NCBI GenBank assembly: GCA_934630815.1
Contig: CAKTWI010000026.1
Location: 1 to 33,642 of the forward strand
Origin: an uncultured Senegalimassilia sp.
GTDB lineage: Bacteria > Actinomycetota > Coriobacteriia > Coriobacteriales > Eggerthellaceae
Length of the DNA stretch: 33,642 nt
Reading direction: 5' to 3'
How positions within the stretch are numbered: the first letter of the stretch is position 1; each line of letters begins with the position of its first letter. Under the pieces are notes generated by a model. The model made no database searches and was not told where the DNA came from. It saw only the letters and a program-made list of their open reading frames with translations. Position numbers and translations under genes: made by a program. This document shows, in pieces, positions 25,513 through 33,628 of the stretch.

Positions 25513-28500
25513 ATGACCATCGGCGAATCGTCCGAACGCGCGCAAAACGTAGCGCAAACTCGCACAAACGTGCGGAAGGTTGCGCGTTCATATGCGCAGA
25601 CCGCATCGAAGTCATATGAGCGGTCGCTGATCCAGGGTATGTTCTCCATCTTCTTGGCGGTTGCGCTGGCCGTCTCCATGACGCCGTCGGCGGCGCTCGC
25701 TGAGACGCAGGCCAGCGTTTCACCCGTTGCTCAAAAGGAAGCGCAGAAGGCTGATGTGCCTGATGCTGGGCAGGTTGAGCCGACGCCTGATTCTACGGAA
25801 CAAACAGAAGCTCCATCGCTGCCGTCCGATGCTCAGGGACCCGCAACCGAATCCGGAGGCCATGACGAAGCAACCGACACCGCCTCCGGCAGTGTTGCTT
25901 CGGATGCCGAAAAGGTTGACGAAGGCGTTGACGCGGCGAGTGCTGCTGACAACGACTCGCAGGAGGATGCCGATCAACCCGCTGCTCAGGCGCCCGAGCA
26001 AGATGTTCCCGCAGCAGTCGCTGAGAAGGCCCTTAAAGAGGAGACGGCTTCTCTAATCAACGCAACTTGCTCCGTTATCGGCGTTGATGCGCAGGGAAAT
26101 CGGCAGACGTGGGCTGCTGCGCAAGGATTCTCCCTCAAAGAGGGTGCAACTGCGGCAACCTTGACCGAAGAGTTGTTCAAACGTACCGGGCTGAAGGCCG
26201 ATTACAACCCAAATGGTAGCTGGGGATGGGCTCTGAACGCAGTTTCCTCGCCGTTTGAGGGTGGCCCTACGCTCAGCTATGATCCGGTTACTAGGAATTA
26301 CTGGCAGCTGTTTATCAACGGCAGTGCTTCTTCGGTCGGCGCGGGTGGCTATACTCTTAAGGAAGGCGATTCCGTTGTTTGGGCTTTCACCGCCTTCGGT
26401 GATTCCGCTCCGACCAATGACCTTTCGGTGTCGTGCGAAGTTATCGGCCAAGACGCTGATGGTAATCAGCAGATTTGGGCGCAGCCAACCACCATTGATG
26501 TGTCGGAGGGTTCCAGTGCGGCCGATTTGACGCGCGCCATGTTCAAGCAGGCGGGCTTAGTGGCCAATATCCAAGAATCGGAATACGGCATCTATCTCAA
26601 CACCATCACCTCGCCGTTCGATAAGAATGTCACGCTCGGCTGGGATCAAAACACCAAAAAATACTGGCAGCTTTTCGTGAATGGCGAACCTTCGGGGGTC
26701 GGTGCCAGCGGCTGCATTCTGCACGCCGGCGACAAGGTTAGCTGGGTCTACAGTGCCGATGGCGCCATCATGCCTGGGCAGATGAACATCACGGTCGAGA
26801 TTATCGGCAAGGACAGCAACGGCAAGGCCGAACGCTGGGCGCAGCGTTCGCGCAACGAGCTCGCAACCGCTTCCTTCGACGACATCTGCTTGAGCTTCTT
26901 CGACGAATGCGAGCCTGATTGCGAAATCCTTGATCTGGGTTTTACCTGGCTTCTCATTTCCATAACCTCGCCATCCGGCGTTACGCTCAAAGGAGGATGG
27001 AACTGCCTGATCAACGGGAAGGCCATTAACAGCGCAGCTGGCCTTACGCTCAAATCCGGCGACACCATTTCCTGGGTGCACGGCTCGAACACGCTTCCGA
27101 ACCTCGATGAGGTGACGATCGATCCTTCCGCGCCTCGTCCCGATTGGGAGGCGGATTGGGCCGGCGATCAGTCCCGTCCCACCACGGCGGCAACCCCCAC
27201 CGACTACATGAAGCCCGGCTGGGCTCTCGACTACAAGCAATTCTCCAGCGCGCAGTACCCTAATGCCAGCGAGCCCGTCATCGTGAACGGTTTCGTGTAC
27301 CTTGCTGTAAACAACCGCTTGCTCAAAATCGATTCGTCCACGGGTGAAGTAGTCGCGCAGGCTAACCTTGTCTCCTCCATCGGCTACACCACGCGCCCCG
27401 TTTATGCTCAGGGCGTGATCATGGTCCCGCTTGACGGGGGTGCCGTGCAGGCTCTTACGGCCGATAACCTGACAACTGTATGGGCCACCGACAAGCTCAG
27501 CGATTCGGCGCAGTCCAATTCCGCGATCACGGTCAACGGCAACTATGCGTATGTGGGCACGTGCGACGTGGATTTCGCGACCGGCACCTACAATAACGGC
27601 TTCCTGACCTGCATCAATATCCTAACGGGTGCAGTGGTGTGGCAGCACAACAACGCTGGCGAAGGATATTACTGGGGCAGTGCCGTGAACGTCGGCGGCT
27701 ACACGGTCGTGGCAACCAGCGCCGGTACCGTCGAGGTGCTGAACGGTGCAGGCTCCGTTGTCAGCACAGTTTCCCTTGGCGCGCTGGTGAACTCCTCGTG
27801 CGTGGCGTCGGCCGACGGCAAAACCCTGTACGTGATGTCCCGCGATGGCAAGCTACATGTGCTTGCAATTGGTGAACAAGGCTCCCTTAAGGAAACCAAG
27901 GTCGTCGACCTTGGCCTTTCCGGATGCGCCAGCATGTCTACCGTCAACGGAAGCACCATGTACGTCGGCGGTGAGGTGGAAAGCGGTGCCTCGGCGCTTG
28001 CAATCGTCGACCTGGATAGCCTGGCATCCACGCTCATCACCCAAGCCGACGGCGCACTGCTGCCTTGGACGAAGGGATTGGGCGGCATCAAGGCAGCCCC
28101 GCTCGTGTCCACGCAAAACGGCGAAACATATGTGTACTTCACCGTAAACTCTGGCGAAACCAGCGACTGGGTGAACTACACCTCGGGCGGCGGCGTGTAT
28201 CGCTATAAGGTTGGCGATGCGCAGGCCACGTTGGCGTACGACGCCAAGGGCTTCAACAACTGCTGCGACTCCCCGGTCATCTGCGATGCCGAGGGCAACC
28301 TGTACTACATCAACGACTCCGGCACGCTGTTCAAGCTGGTCGGCGGCGGCGTGAAGCCTTCGCCTGCTCCCGATCCTGCTCCCGCGCCTCAGCCTGGCCC
28401 TGCACCGCAGCCTAATCCCAACCCGGATCCGGCTCCCGGTTCCGATCTCGGCACGCAGCCGACGGTTGCCGGGTTGGTCGCTCCTGCATCCCTGCCCGTT

Positions 28501-28770
28501 GCAGCAGGCGGTGCCGCGCAGCAGACCGACGGCGTGTCGACAGCCGCTTCGGCGCGCCAAGAGGTGTCCTCTTCCGCGAGCGTTAACGGCGCTACTGAGC
28601 AGCATGCCGCCACTGCTAACAGTTCCGATTCCTCCGATTCCGCTGAAAGCCACAATGACTCTCGCGGTCCCATATGGCCCTACGTGGTCCTTGGCTTGGG
28701 CGTTGCGGGCATCGTCGGTGCGGGTGTCTGGTGGCTGTTTGCCAAGCGTCGCCAGAGTGGCATTAAGTAG
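25513..28770 (+). CDS. Surface protein with three transcobalamin-like (DUF4430) domains and a PQQ-like beta-propeller
   Basis: A 1085-residue extracellular protein. A long N-terminal signal peptide ends near AVSMTPSAALA-ETQA, followed by an acidic Ser/Pro/Ala-rich spacer to residue 180. Three tandem DUF4430-like domains follow (about 182-296, 304-415, 424-527). The first two share YWQLF(I/V)NG, a GAxG turn and GD(S/K)V(V/S)W; the third is more divergent. DUF4430 resembles the C-terminal domain of animal transcobalamin and intrinsic factor. Residues 570-946 form repeated blades with VYLAVNNRLLKID and similar, typical of PQQ-like beta-propellers. A Pro-rich linker and a membrane helix (1054-1076) with a basic tail anchor the C-terminus. 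The ATG at 25513 is preferred to one 35 codons upstream, which would lie inside the riboswitch. Confidence 0.85.
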   Translation: MTIGESSERAQNVAQTRTNVRKVARSYAQTASKSYERSLIQGMFSIFLAVALAVSMTPSAALAETQASVSPVAQKEAQKADVPDAGQVEPTPDSTEQTEAPSLPSDAQGPATESGGHDEATDTASGSVASDAEKVDEGVDAASAADNDSQEDADQPAAQAPEQDVPAAVAEKALKEETASLINATCSVIGVDAQGNRQTWAAAQGFSLKEGATAATLTEELFKRTGLKADYNPNGSWGWALNAVSSPFEGGPTLSYDPVTRNYWQLFINGSASSVGAGGYTLKEGDSVVWAFTAFGDSAPTNDLSVSCEVIGQDADGNQQIWAQPTTIDVSEGSSAADLTRAMFKQAGLVANIQESEYGIYLNTITSPFDKNVTLGWDQNTKKYWQLFVNGEPSGVGASGCILHAGDKVSWVYSADGAIMPGQMNITVEIIGKDSNGKAERWAQRSRNELATASFDDICLSFFDECEPDCEILDLGFTWLLISITSPSGVTLKGGWNCLINGKAINSAAGLTLKSGDTISWVHGSNTLPNLDEVTIDPSAPRPDWEADWAGDQSRPTTAATPTDYMKPGWALDYKQFSSAQYPNASEPVIVNGFVYLAVNNRLLKIDSSTGEVVAQANLVSSIGYTTRPVYAQGVIMVPLDGGAVQALTADNLTTVWATDKLSDSAQSNSAITVNGNYAYVGTCDVDFATGTYNNGFLTCINILTGAVVWQHNNAGEGYYWGSAVNVGGYTVVATSAGTVEVLNGAGSVVSTVSLGALVNSSCVASADGKTLYVMSRDGKLHVLAIGEQGSLKETKVVDLGLSGCASMSTVNGSTMYVGGEVESGASALAIVDLDSLASTLITQADGALLPWTKGLGGIKAAPLVSTQNGETYVYFTVNSGETSDWVNYTSGGGVYRYKVGDAQATLAYDAKGFNNCCDSPVICDAEGNLYYINDSGTLFKLVGGGVKPSPAPDPAPAPQPGPAPQPNPNPDPAPGSDLGTQPTVAGLVAPASLPVAAGGAAQQTDGVSTAASARQEVSSSASVNGATEQHAATANSSDSSDSAESHNDSRGPIWPYVVLGLGVAGIVGAGVWWLFAKRRQSGIK

Positions 28771-28779
28771 GAGGTTGTC

Positions 28780-29658
28780 ATGTCCGAGCACATCAACGAA
28801 GCTGCTCATGATGAACCGGCTGCGGCGGGCGATGCTGCCCGTCGCAGCTCGGCGGAAGCTGCGGCTTTGACTGCGGGTTCGACGCCCCCTGAACAGCAGC
28901 TGCATTCAGGCTCTGCTTCCCGTCTCTCCCCGAAGGTCAAAGGCGGCATCATCGCGCTTTTGGCCGCATCGGTGCTGCTCGTTTCCGTGGGCGCTTTTGC
29001 CCTTACGGGCGGCTTCGGGGGGCAAGACGGATCGCCTGCGCAGTCGTCTGCTCAGGGAGAACAAGCTGCGGAGCAGGGCCGCGTGACGGCAACGAAGGTC
29101 ACCGGCAAGGCCGAAGCCAGCGCCGAATCGGAAGCGCATTCGAAAGCGGAATCCGATTCATCCGAGCAGAACGGCGAATCGGGTTCCGCTGCCGGGCAAA
29201 ACGCTGATTCGGATTCAGCTGCTAACGGTAACGGCGGCGCTGTGGATTCCGACACCACCGCGGGCGGCTCCTCCCAGCCTTCCGCCTCGCCGTCGGGCGA
29301 TTCCGGATCGCAAGCTTCCGGCTCCGGAGGCCAGCAGCCGGCTGCGGCGAATATCGTCACCGTATCGGTTTCGGTTTCCAGCAGCGCCGTCGGCAATCCG
29401 GTTTCCGCCAGCGGATCGTATTCGTTCAATCCCGGCGCCACGCCCTATGATGCGTTGTGCGCGTTGGGCTTGTCGGTCAACGCGCGCAGCACTTCGTACG
29501 GAACCTACGTTGCCGCTATCGGCGGACTTGCCGAAAAGGAGCACGGCGGAACCTCCGGCTGGATGTACTCCGTCAACGGCAGCACGCCCATGACGGCGTG
29601 CACCAACTATGTGCTTTCCAACGGCGATGTGGTCGTTTGGTACTATGTTGCCGGCTAG
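28780..29658 (+). CDS. Membrane-anchored single DUF4430 (transcobalamin-like) protein
   Basis: A 292-residue protein. A hydrophilic N-terminus of 54 residues precedes one membrane helix (about 55-77), so the rest faces outward. A Ser/Glu/Asp/Ala-rich linker (80-190) leads to a C-terminal DUF4430 domain (192-292) with the diagnostic SGWMYSVNG (from residue 259) and SNGDVVVWYYV. The linker repeats Ser/Ala/Glu tracts typical of wall-spanning spacers. The start at 28780 has AGGAGG 6 nt upstream, 9 nt after the preceding stop, so both binding proteins are one unit. Probable role: receiving cobalamin near the membrane and passing it to the ECF S component. Confidence 0.85.
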   Translation: MSEHINEAAHDEPAAAGDAARRSSAEAAALTAGSTPPEQQLHSGSASRLSPKVKGGIIALLAASVLLVSVGAFALTGGFGGQDGSPAQSSAQGEQAAEQGRVTATKVTGKAEASAESEAHSKAESDSSEQNGESGSAAGQNADSDSAANGNGGAVDSDTTAGGSSQPSASPSGDSGSQASGSGGQQPAAANIVTVSVSVSSSAVGNPVSASGSYSFNPGATPYDALCALGLSVNARSTSYGTYVAAIGGLAEKEHGGTSGWMYSVNGSTPMTACTNYVLSNGDVVVWYYVAG

Positions 29659-29680
29659 GGAAGCCGTTGTTCGAGAATGC

Positions 29681-29706
29681 AAGGCCGGGGTGCGCCCCGG
29701 CCTTTT
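29681..29706 (+). terminator. Intrinsic terminator between the binding proteins and the ECF genes
   Basis: A perfect 10-bp stem AAGGCCGGGG/CCCCGGCCTT with a TGCG loop is followed by TT. It may lower expression of the transporter relative to the binding proteins. Confidence 0.75.
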
Positions 29707-29787
29707 CCGTGAAGCTGAGATGACCGCTGCATGAACGCGCCCCCGGCACAGGGGGTGCGCCTCCCGTCTCTTCCGTGGAGCTGAGAT
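29705..29787 (+). repeat. Direct repeat flanking a hairpin before ecfT
   Basis: TTCCGTGAAGCTGAGAT (29705-29721) recurs with one mismatch at 29771-29787. A GC-rich inverted repeat (GCGCCCCC/GGGGGTGCGC, 29737-29760) lies between. It sits just before the ecfT start at 29795 and could be a protein or RNA control site. Confidence 0.6.
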
Positions 29788-29794
29788 ACCTTAT

Positions 29795-30661
29795 ATGACT
29801 TGCGTGTTCCATATTTATCATCCCATCGTTCCCTTTGCCTTCATCGCGTGCGCGCTAGCGCTGAGCATGGGGTGCATGCACCCCGTTTACGTGGCCTTGT
29901 CCCTTGCGGGGGCGTTGGCCTGCTCGGCGGTGTGCCGCGGTGGACGTGCGACCTTATTGTCGCTGAGATGGGTTGTTCCCCTCTGCCTTATCGTGGCGGC
30001 GGCGAACCCATTGTTCGTGGCATCGGGCTCTACCGAGCTGTTTCGTATCGGGTCGCGAGCCGTATATGCCGAGGCGGTCATCTACGGCTTATGCTCCGGC
30101 GGCATGTTCGCCGCCGTGTTTCTATGGTTCGCTTCCTATTCGGCTTGCCTGGATAGCCAACGCGCTATGATGCTGTTCGGGCGTCTGCTTCCCGTCGTCA
30201 CCCTGATGGTGTCGCAGGTGTTGCGCCTGGTGCCCCAATTCGTTTCACGCGGGCGCGCGGTTTTGGCGGTGCAAAGCGCTGCCAGCGCCGCGATGGCGCA
30301 AACCAAGCGCGAAAAAGCCGCAGCTCATTTGCGCGTGGTGAACGTGCTCATGGGTTGGGGAATGGAGGATTCCCTTGAACGTAGCGATGCCATGCGCGCA
30401 CGTGGCTATAATTGCGGCGCAAAACGCACGTCGTATCGCCGATTCCGTATCGGGCGAGCTGATGTCTGCGTGCTTGTGTGCCTGTTCTTCCTGGTTGCGG
30501 CTTCAGTGGCTTGCGCGGTGGTCGAATTATCGGGATATGCGTTCTATCCGACCATGAAAGCCATCGGCCCCTGGTGGCATTTTGCGCCATATGCCCTGCT
30601 CATGCTGTTTCCTGTTGCCTTATCCACCTTGGATTGGTGGCGTTGGAGGTCGTGCCGATGA
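29795..30661 (+). CDS. ecfT: ECF transporter transmembrane subunit EcfT (B12-linked module)
   Basis: A 288-residue membrane protein, the second EcfT in the window. Hydrophobic helices cover the N-terminal half and the end. The cytoplasmic part has MRARGYNCG with the conserved Ala-Arg-Gly coupling motif, preceded by SRGRAVLAVQ. It is only weakly similar to the EcfT at 15216, so it belongs to a separate module. The start at 29795 has only a distant GGAG site. Its stop overlaps the ATPase start by 4 nt (30658-30661), showing translational coupling. Confidence 0.88.
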   Translation: MTCVFHIYHPIVPFAFIACALALSMGCMHPVYVALSLAGALACSAVCRGGRATLLSLRWVVPLCLIVAAANPLFVASGSTELFRIGSRAVYAEAVIYGLCSGGMFAAVFLWFASYSACLDSQRAMMLFGRLLPVVTLMVSQVLRLVPQFVSRGRAVLAVQSAASAAMAQTKREKAAAHLRVVNVLMGWGMEDSLERSDAMRARGYNCGAKRTSYRRFRIGRADVCVLVCLFFLVAASVACAVVELSGYAFYPTMKAIGPWWHFAPYALLMLFPVALSTLDWWRWRSCR

Positions 30662-32412
30662 ATCCTCAAAACCATTCGCTTTTCGAAAACAATGCCGCGG
30701 CTCCCGAAGAATCCTCTGTTCTCGCAGTGCAGGTGAGCGATCAAGTGCCCGAACTCCCCGGACGCTCTTGTGGGGCGGCGGCATCCGGCACTTCGCCGTT
30801 GCGCGCTCCTAAGGACGCTTCCTGCCCCTGCGCCGATGTAATCGAAGAATCCCCAGTTCCTGCAGTGCAGGTGTGCGGCTATACGTTTGCCTATCCATCT
30901 GGTGAAGGCGATCGCCGCGAATCGTGTGCGGTCTTGAACAATGTGAATCTTCGTGTCGAGCAGGGAGCGTTTTGCGTTCTCGTTGGAGCCACCGGTTCGG
31001 GAAAGACCACCCTTTTGCGCTCCCTCAAACCTGAGCTCGCTCCGGTTGGCCAGTCGTCAGGCGATATCTTCGTGCTCGGTCATTCTCTGAAGCCGCATAA
31101 GCCACGCCGCGCTGTGGGCTATTCGGCCGATCAGCCTGTCAATCTTTCCGAGAACCTCTCTGCAAATCCGCCCGCAAACCTGATAACCCCGTTGGAATCC
31201 GCCCAGCTCATCGGTTATGTCATGCAAGACCCCGCGGCGCAGATCGTGTGCGATACCGTTTGGCACGAGCTGGCGTTCGGCCTGGAGAACCTAGGTATCG
31301 AACCCGACCAGATGCGTCGTCGCATCGCTGAGGTCGCTCACTTCTTCGGCGTCGAGCCGTGGATCAGGTCGAAAACCGAAGACCTTTCGGGAGGTCAAAA
31401 GCAGCTTGTCAACCTGGCCGCCGTGCTCGCGCTGCGCCCCAGGCTGCTGCTGCTTGATGAGCCGACCGCTCAGCTCGACCCCAACGCCGTCAAGCAGTTC
31501 CTGTTCATGCTTTCCCGTGTGAACCGCGAGCTCGGCATCACCGTCGTCATGGCCACGCATTCGCCAGAGGACGTTCGTCCGTACGTGACTCAGCGTATCG
31601 ACTTAAGCGAACCCGGCCTGGTCGGCACGTTCGAGTGCGCAAAAGCCGCATTGTCGCCTTACTTCAGCAGCCGATATGCTCAACTCGCAGATGTTGACGC
31701 GGTGTTGGCCGCCCGTGATGTGCATTTTCGCTTCGATCGCCATGCGCCTTGGGTCCTTCGAGGGGTGGAGTTTCGCGTTCGGCAGGGCAGTGTTCATGCG
31801 CTTGTGGGTGGCAACGGATGCGGCAAAACCACGCTTTTGCGCTGTCTTGCCGGTGTTCTGACGCCGCAACGCGGTCGCATTGACAATAAGCTAGCGGCAT
31901 CTCAGGCATTGCTGCCGCAAGATCCTAAGGCACTTCTAGTATGCGACTCCGTGCGCGAGGAGCTTATGGAATGGGCTTCGCGTTGCGCCTACGACGAGCA
32001 AGCCGCGCATGCTATGGCACAGCGTTTCGGTCTGTCCGACCAGCTGAGTCGTCATCCGTTCGACTTGTCCGGCGGACAGCAGCAAAAGCTCGCGATCGCC
32101 AAGCTATTGCTTGCGCAGCCTCGCTTGCTGTTCCTCGATGAGCCTACGAAGGGTCTCGACCCCGCATCGTCCGCCGATCTTTCGCGCATCGTGAAGGCCC
32201 TGGCGGCAGAGGGCAAAACCATTGTTTTGGTCACGCATGATTTGGATTTCGCATTCGCCACGGCCGACGAGGTCTCCATGCTCTTCGACGGAGAGCTCGC
32301 CTGCACGGAGCCTGTTCAGGACTTTTTCGACAACAACCTCATCTACCGTCCGAATTCAGAGTGCCGTTTCTTCGGCCAAATCGCGGAAGACGGTGTAGCT
32401 CATGACGAATAG
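30658..32412 (+). CDS. ecfA: ECF transporter double ATPase (B12-linked module)
   Basis: A 584-residue protein with two ABC ATPase domains. Domain 1 has Walker A GATGSGKT (110-117), an unusually long Asn/Ser/Leu-rich insert before the Q-loop (MQDPAAQ), LSGGQKQ (from 243) and Walker B LLLLDEP (D267, E268). Domain 2 has Walker A GGNGCGKT (384-391), PQDPKAL, LSGGQQQK (from 470) and LLFLDEPTKGLDP. The N-terminal 85 residues are hydrophilic and contain an internal duplication, EESSVLAVQV and EESPVPAVQV 46 residues apart. The ATG at 30658 is favoured over earlier ones by the 4-nt overlap with ecfT. The gene overlaps the S-component gene by 11 nt. Confidence 0.92.
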   Translation: MNPQNHSLFENNAAAPEESSVLAVQVSDQVPELPGRSCGAAASGTSPLRAPKDASCPCADVIEESPVPAVQVCGYTFAYPSGEGDRRESCAVLNNVNLRVEQGAFCVLVGATGSGKTTLLRSLKPELAPVGQSSGDIFVLGHSLKPHKPRRAVGYSADQPVNLSENLSANPPANLITPLESAQLIGYVMQDPAAQIVCDTVWHELAFGLENLGIEPDQMRRRIAEVAHFFGVEPWIRSKTEDLSGGQKQLVNLAAVLALRPRLLLLDEPTAQLDPNAVKQFLFMLSRVNRELGITVVMATHSPEDVRPYVTQRIDLSEPGLVGTFECAKAALSPYFSSRYAQLADVDAVLAARDVHFRFDRHAPWVLRGVEFRVRQGSVHALVGGNGCGKTTLLRCLAGVLTPQRGRIDNKLAASQALLPQDPKALLVCDSVREELMEWASRCAYDEQAAHAMAQRFGLSDQLSRHPFDLSGGQQQKLAIAKLLLAQPRLLFLDEPTKGLDPASSADLSRIVKALAAEGKTIVLVTHDLDFAFATADEVSMLFDGELACTEPVQDFFDNNLIYRPNSECRFFGQIAEDGVAHDE

Positions 32413-33361
32413 GGAGCCAGGGCAGGTCCATGCTTCCGGGCAAAAGCCCCAAAGCCCACAAAACGCCGAATGGCAATCTCCCGGTCGAAGAGCTTCGCAA
32501 AACGCACGGAAATCCGTAGAGCGAAACAGCTGTGACGTAAAGGCGTCGGACGTCGCGGCTCAAAACCCGCCCGTTCGACATAATCGCGATCGTCACGCAA
32601 AAGGCCGAATCGCCATAGAGGCGCTGTCGATCTGCGCGACGCCCGCAATTCTGGTGGCATGTGCGCTCACGAGCACCGATCAAACTGCGCTTCTATCTCT
32701 TGTAGTTGTCCTCGCATCGCTCGGCGTGTTTTTCGGAACATACGAATCTTCGGCCCCGCGTTTGCGCGACATCATGCCAACGGTGGTCCTTGCTGCGCTC
32801 GCCGCAGCGGGGCGAATCCTGTTCGCCCCCATCCCGGATTTCAAGCCGGTAAGCGCGATAGCGATCATAGCCGGTGTGGTGTTCGGCCGGAAAAGCGGGT
32901 TCATGGTGGGCGCATTGGCCGCACTAGCATCGAACTTCTTCTTCGGCCAGGGCCCTTGGACCCCATGGCAAATGTACGCATGGGGCCTCGTAGGGTACGG
33001 AGCGGGTTTGCTGGCGGCAATCCCCGTAAGGGCCTCGAATCGCGCCAGCGAAAGCGGGCTTGCCGAATGCGGGGAAGACCGGAGCCCGCGCAAACAGTCC
33101 CTGATCGAGCGACATGCCGTGATCATCTATATATATGGATTCGGTTCCTGCCTTATGTACGGCTTCATCCTGAACGCATGGAGCATCCTCAGCTTTTATC
33201 ACGCGCAAGCAAGCGGCCTCGCAGGGGTCCTGTTGGTCTACGCAACTGCCTTGCCATTCGATGTGGCTCATGGCATAGCAACGGTTGTGTTCTTGGCAAC
33301 GCTATATGCGCCATGGCGTCGCAAACTGAAACGAATCAAAAGCAAGTATGGAATGGAATAG
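32402..33361 (+). CDS. ECF transporter S component, probably for cobalamin
   Basis: A 319-residue protein with about six helices following a hydrophilic stretch of about 65 residues. The pattern FKPVSAIAIIAGVVFGRKSG, then NFFFGQGPWTPWQMYAWGL and GYGAG, is the signature of a subgroup of S components that includes CbrT-like cobalamin carriers. The upstream cobalamin riboswitch and DUF4430 proteins point to vitamin B12. The start at 32402 overlaps the ATPase gene; the long polar N-terminus means a later start cannot be excluded. A charged loop (about 200-235) separates the two halves. Confidence 0.85.
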   Translation: MTNREPGQVHASGQKPQSPQNAEWQSPGRRASQNARKSVERNSCDVKASDVAAQNPPVRHNRDRHAKGRIAIEALSICATPAILVACALTSTDQTALLSLVVVLASLGVFFGTYESSAPRLRDIMPTVVLAALAAAGRILFAPIPDFKPVSAIAIIAGVVFGRKSGFMVGALAALASNFFFGQGPWTPWQMYAWGLVGYGAGLLAAIPVRASNRASESGLAECGEDRSPRKQSLIERHAVIIYIYGFGSCLMYGFILNAWSILSFYHAQASGLAGVLLVYATALPFDVAHGIATVVFLATLYAPWRRKLKRIKSKYGME

Positions 33362-33470
33362 GGAAGCACTACTAAGCAAAACACTACATATAGTATGTAC
33401 GTAAAGAAACACCAGCAAATATAGAAGCTCATGCCACATATTGTGTACAGGATGTGAAGACCGGCGCAAA
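33362..33470. other. AT-rich non-coding patch after the B12 locus
   Basis: It is markedly more AT-rich than the rest of the window. It contains TACATA-TAG-TATGTA (33385-33399) and CACATATTGTG. No gene, no T-run terminator and no clear mobile-element end is visible. The rest of the gap up to 33590 has small hairpins such as GCCC/GGGC near 33524. Confidence 0.4.
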
Positions 33471-33599
33471 ATCGCATCAAGGGATTGTCAAGCGGCCCGC
33501 AGCCGCGTAATATACATCCCCGCCCTGAGGCAAGGGCGCACCGGAACGGGAGGCTGAGCCGACCGGCCGAGGGCTGGAAAGAAACTTTCAAAAAAGTTC

Positions 33600-33628
33600 T
33601 TGACAGCGCCGAGGCGCTCCGGTAAAGT
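33600..33628 (+). promoter_or_regulatory. Strong sigma70 promoter, probably of an rRNA or other stable-RNA operon
   Basis: TTGACA (33600-33605) and TAAAGT (33623-33628) are exactly 17 bp apart. An A/T-rich element lies just upstream (about 33580-33598), like an UP element, and the discriminator after -10 is GC-rich. The transcribed gene lies beyond the window; identity as rRNA is inference from this architecture. Confidence 0.75.

Noticed and set aside
27853..28905. 350-residue minus-strand open frame opposite the propeller protein
   Set aside because: It spans the end of one real gene and the start of the next, and has an Arg/Gly-rich composition typical of antisense frames.
33268..33591. 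107-residue hydrophobic minus-strand frame at the right edge
   Set aside because: It overlaps the end of the S-component gene and the AT-rich patch; the hydrophobic stretch is explained by AT-rich sequence.
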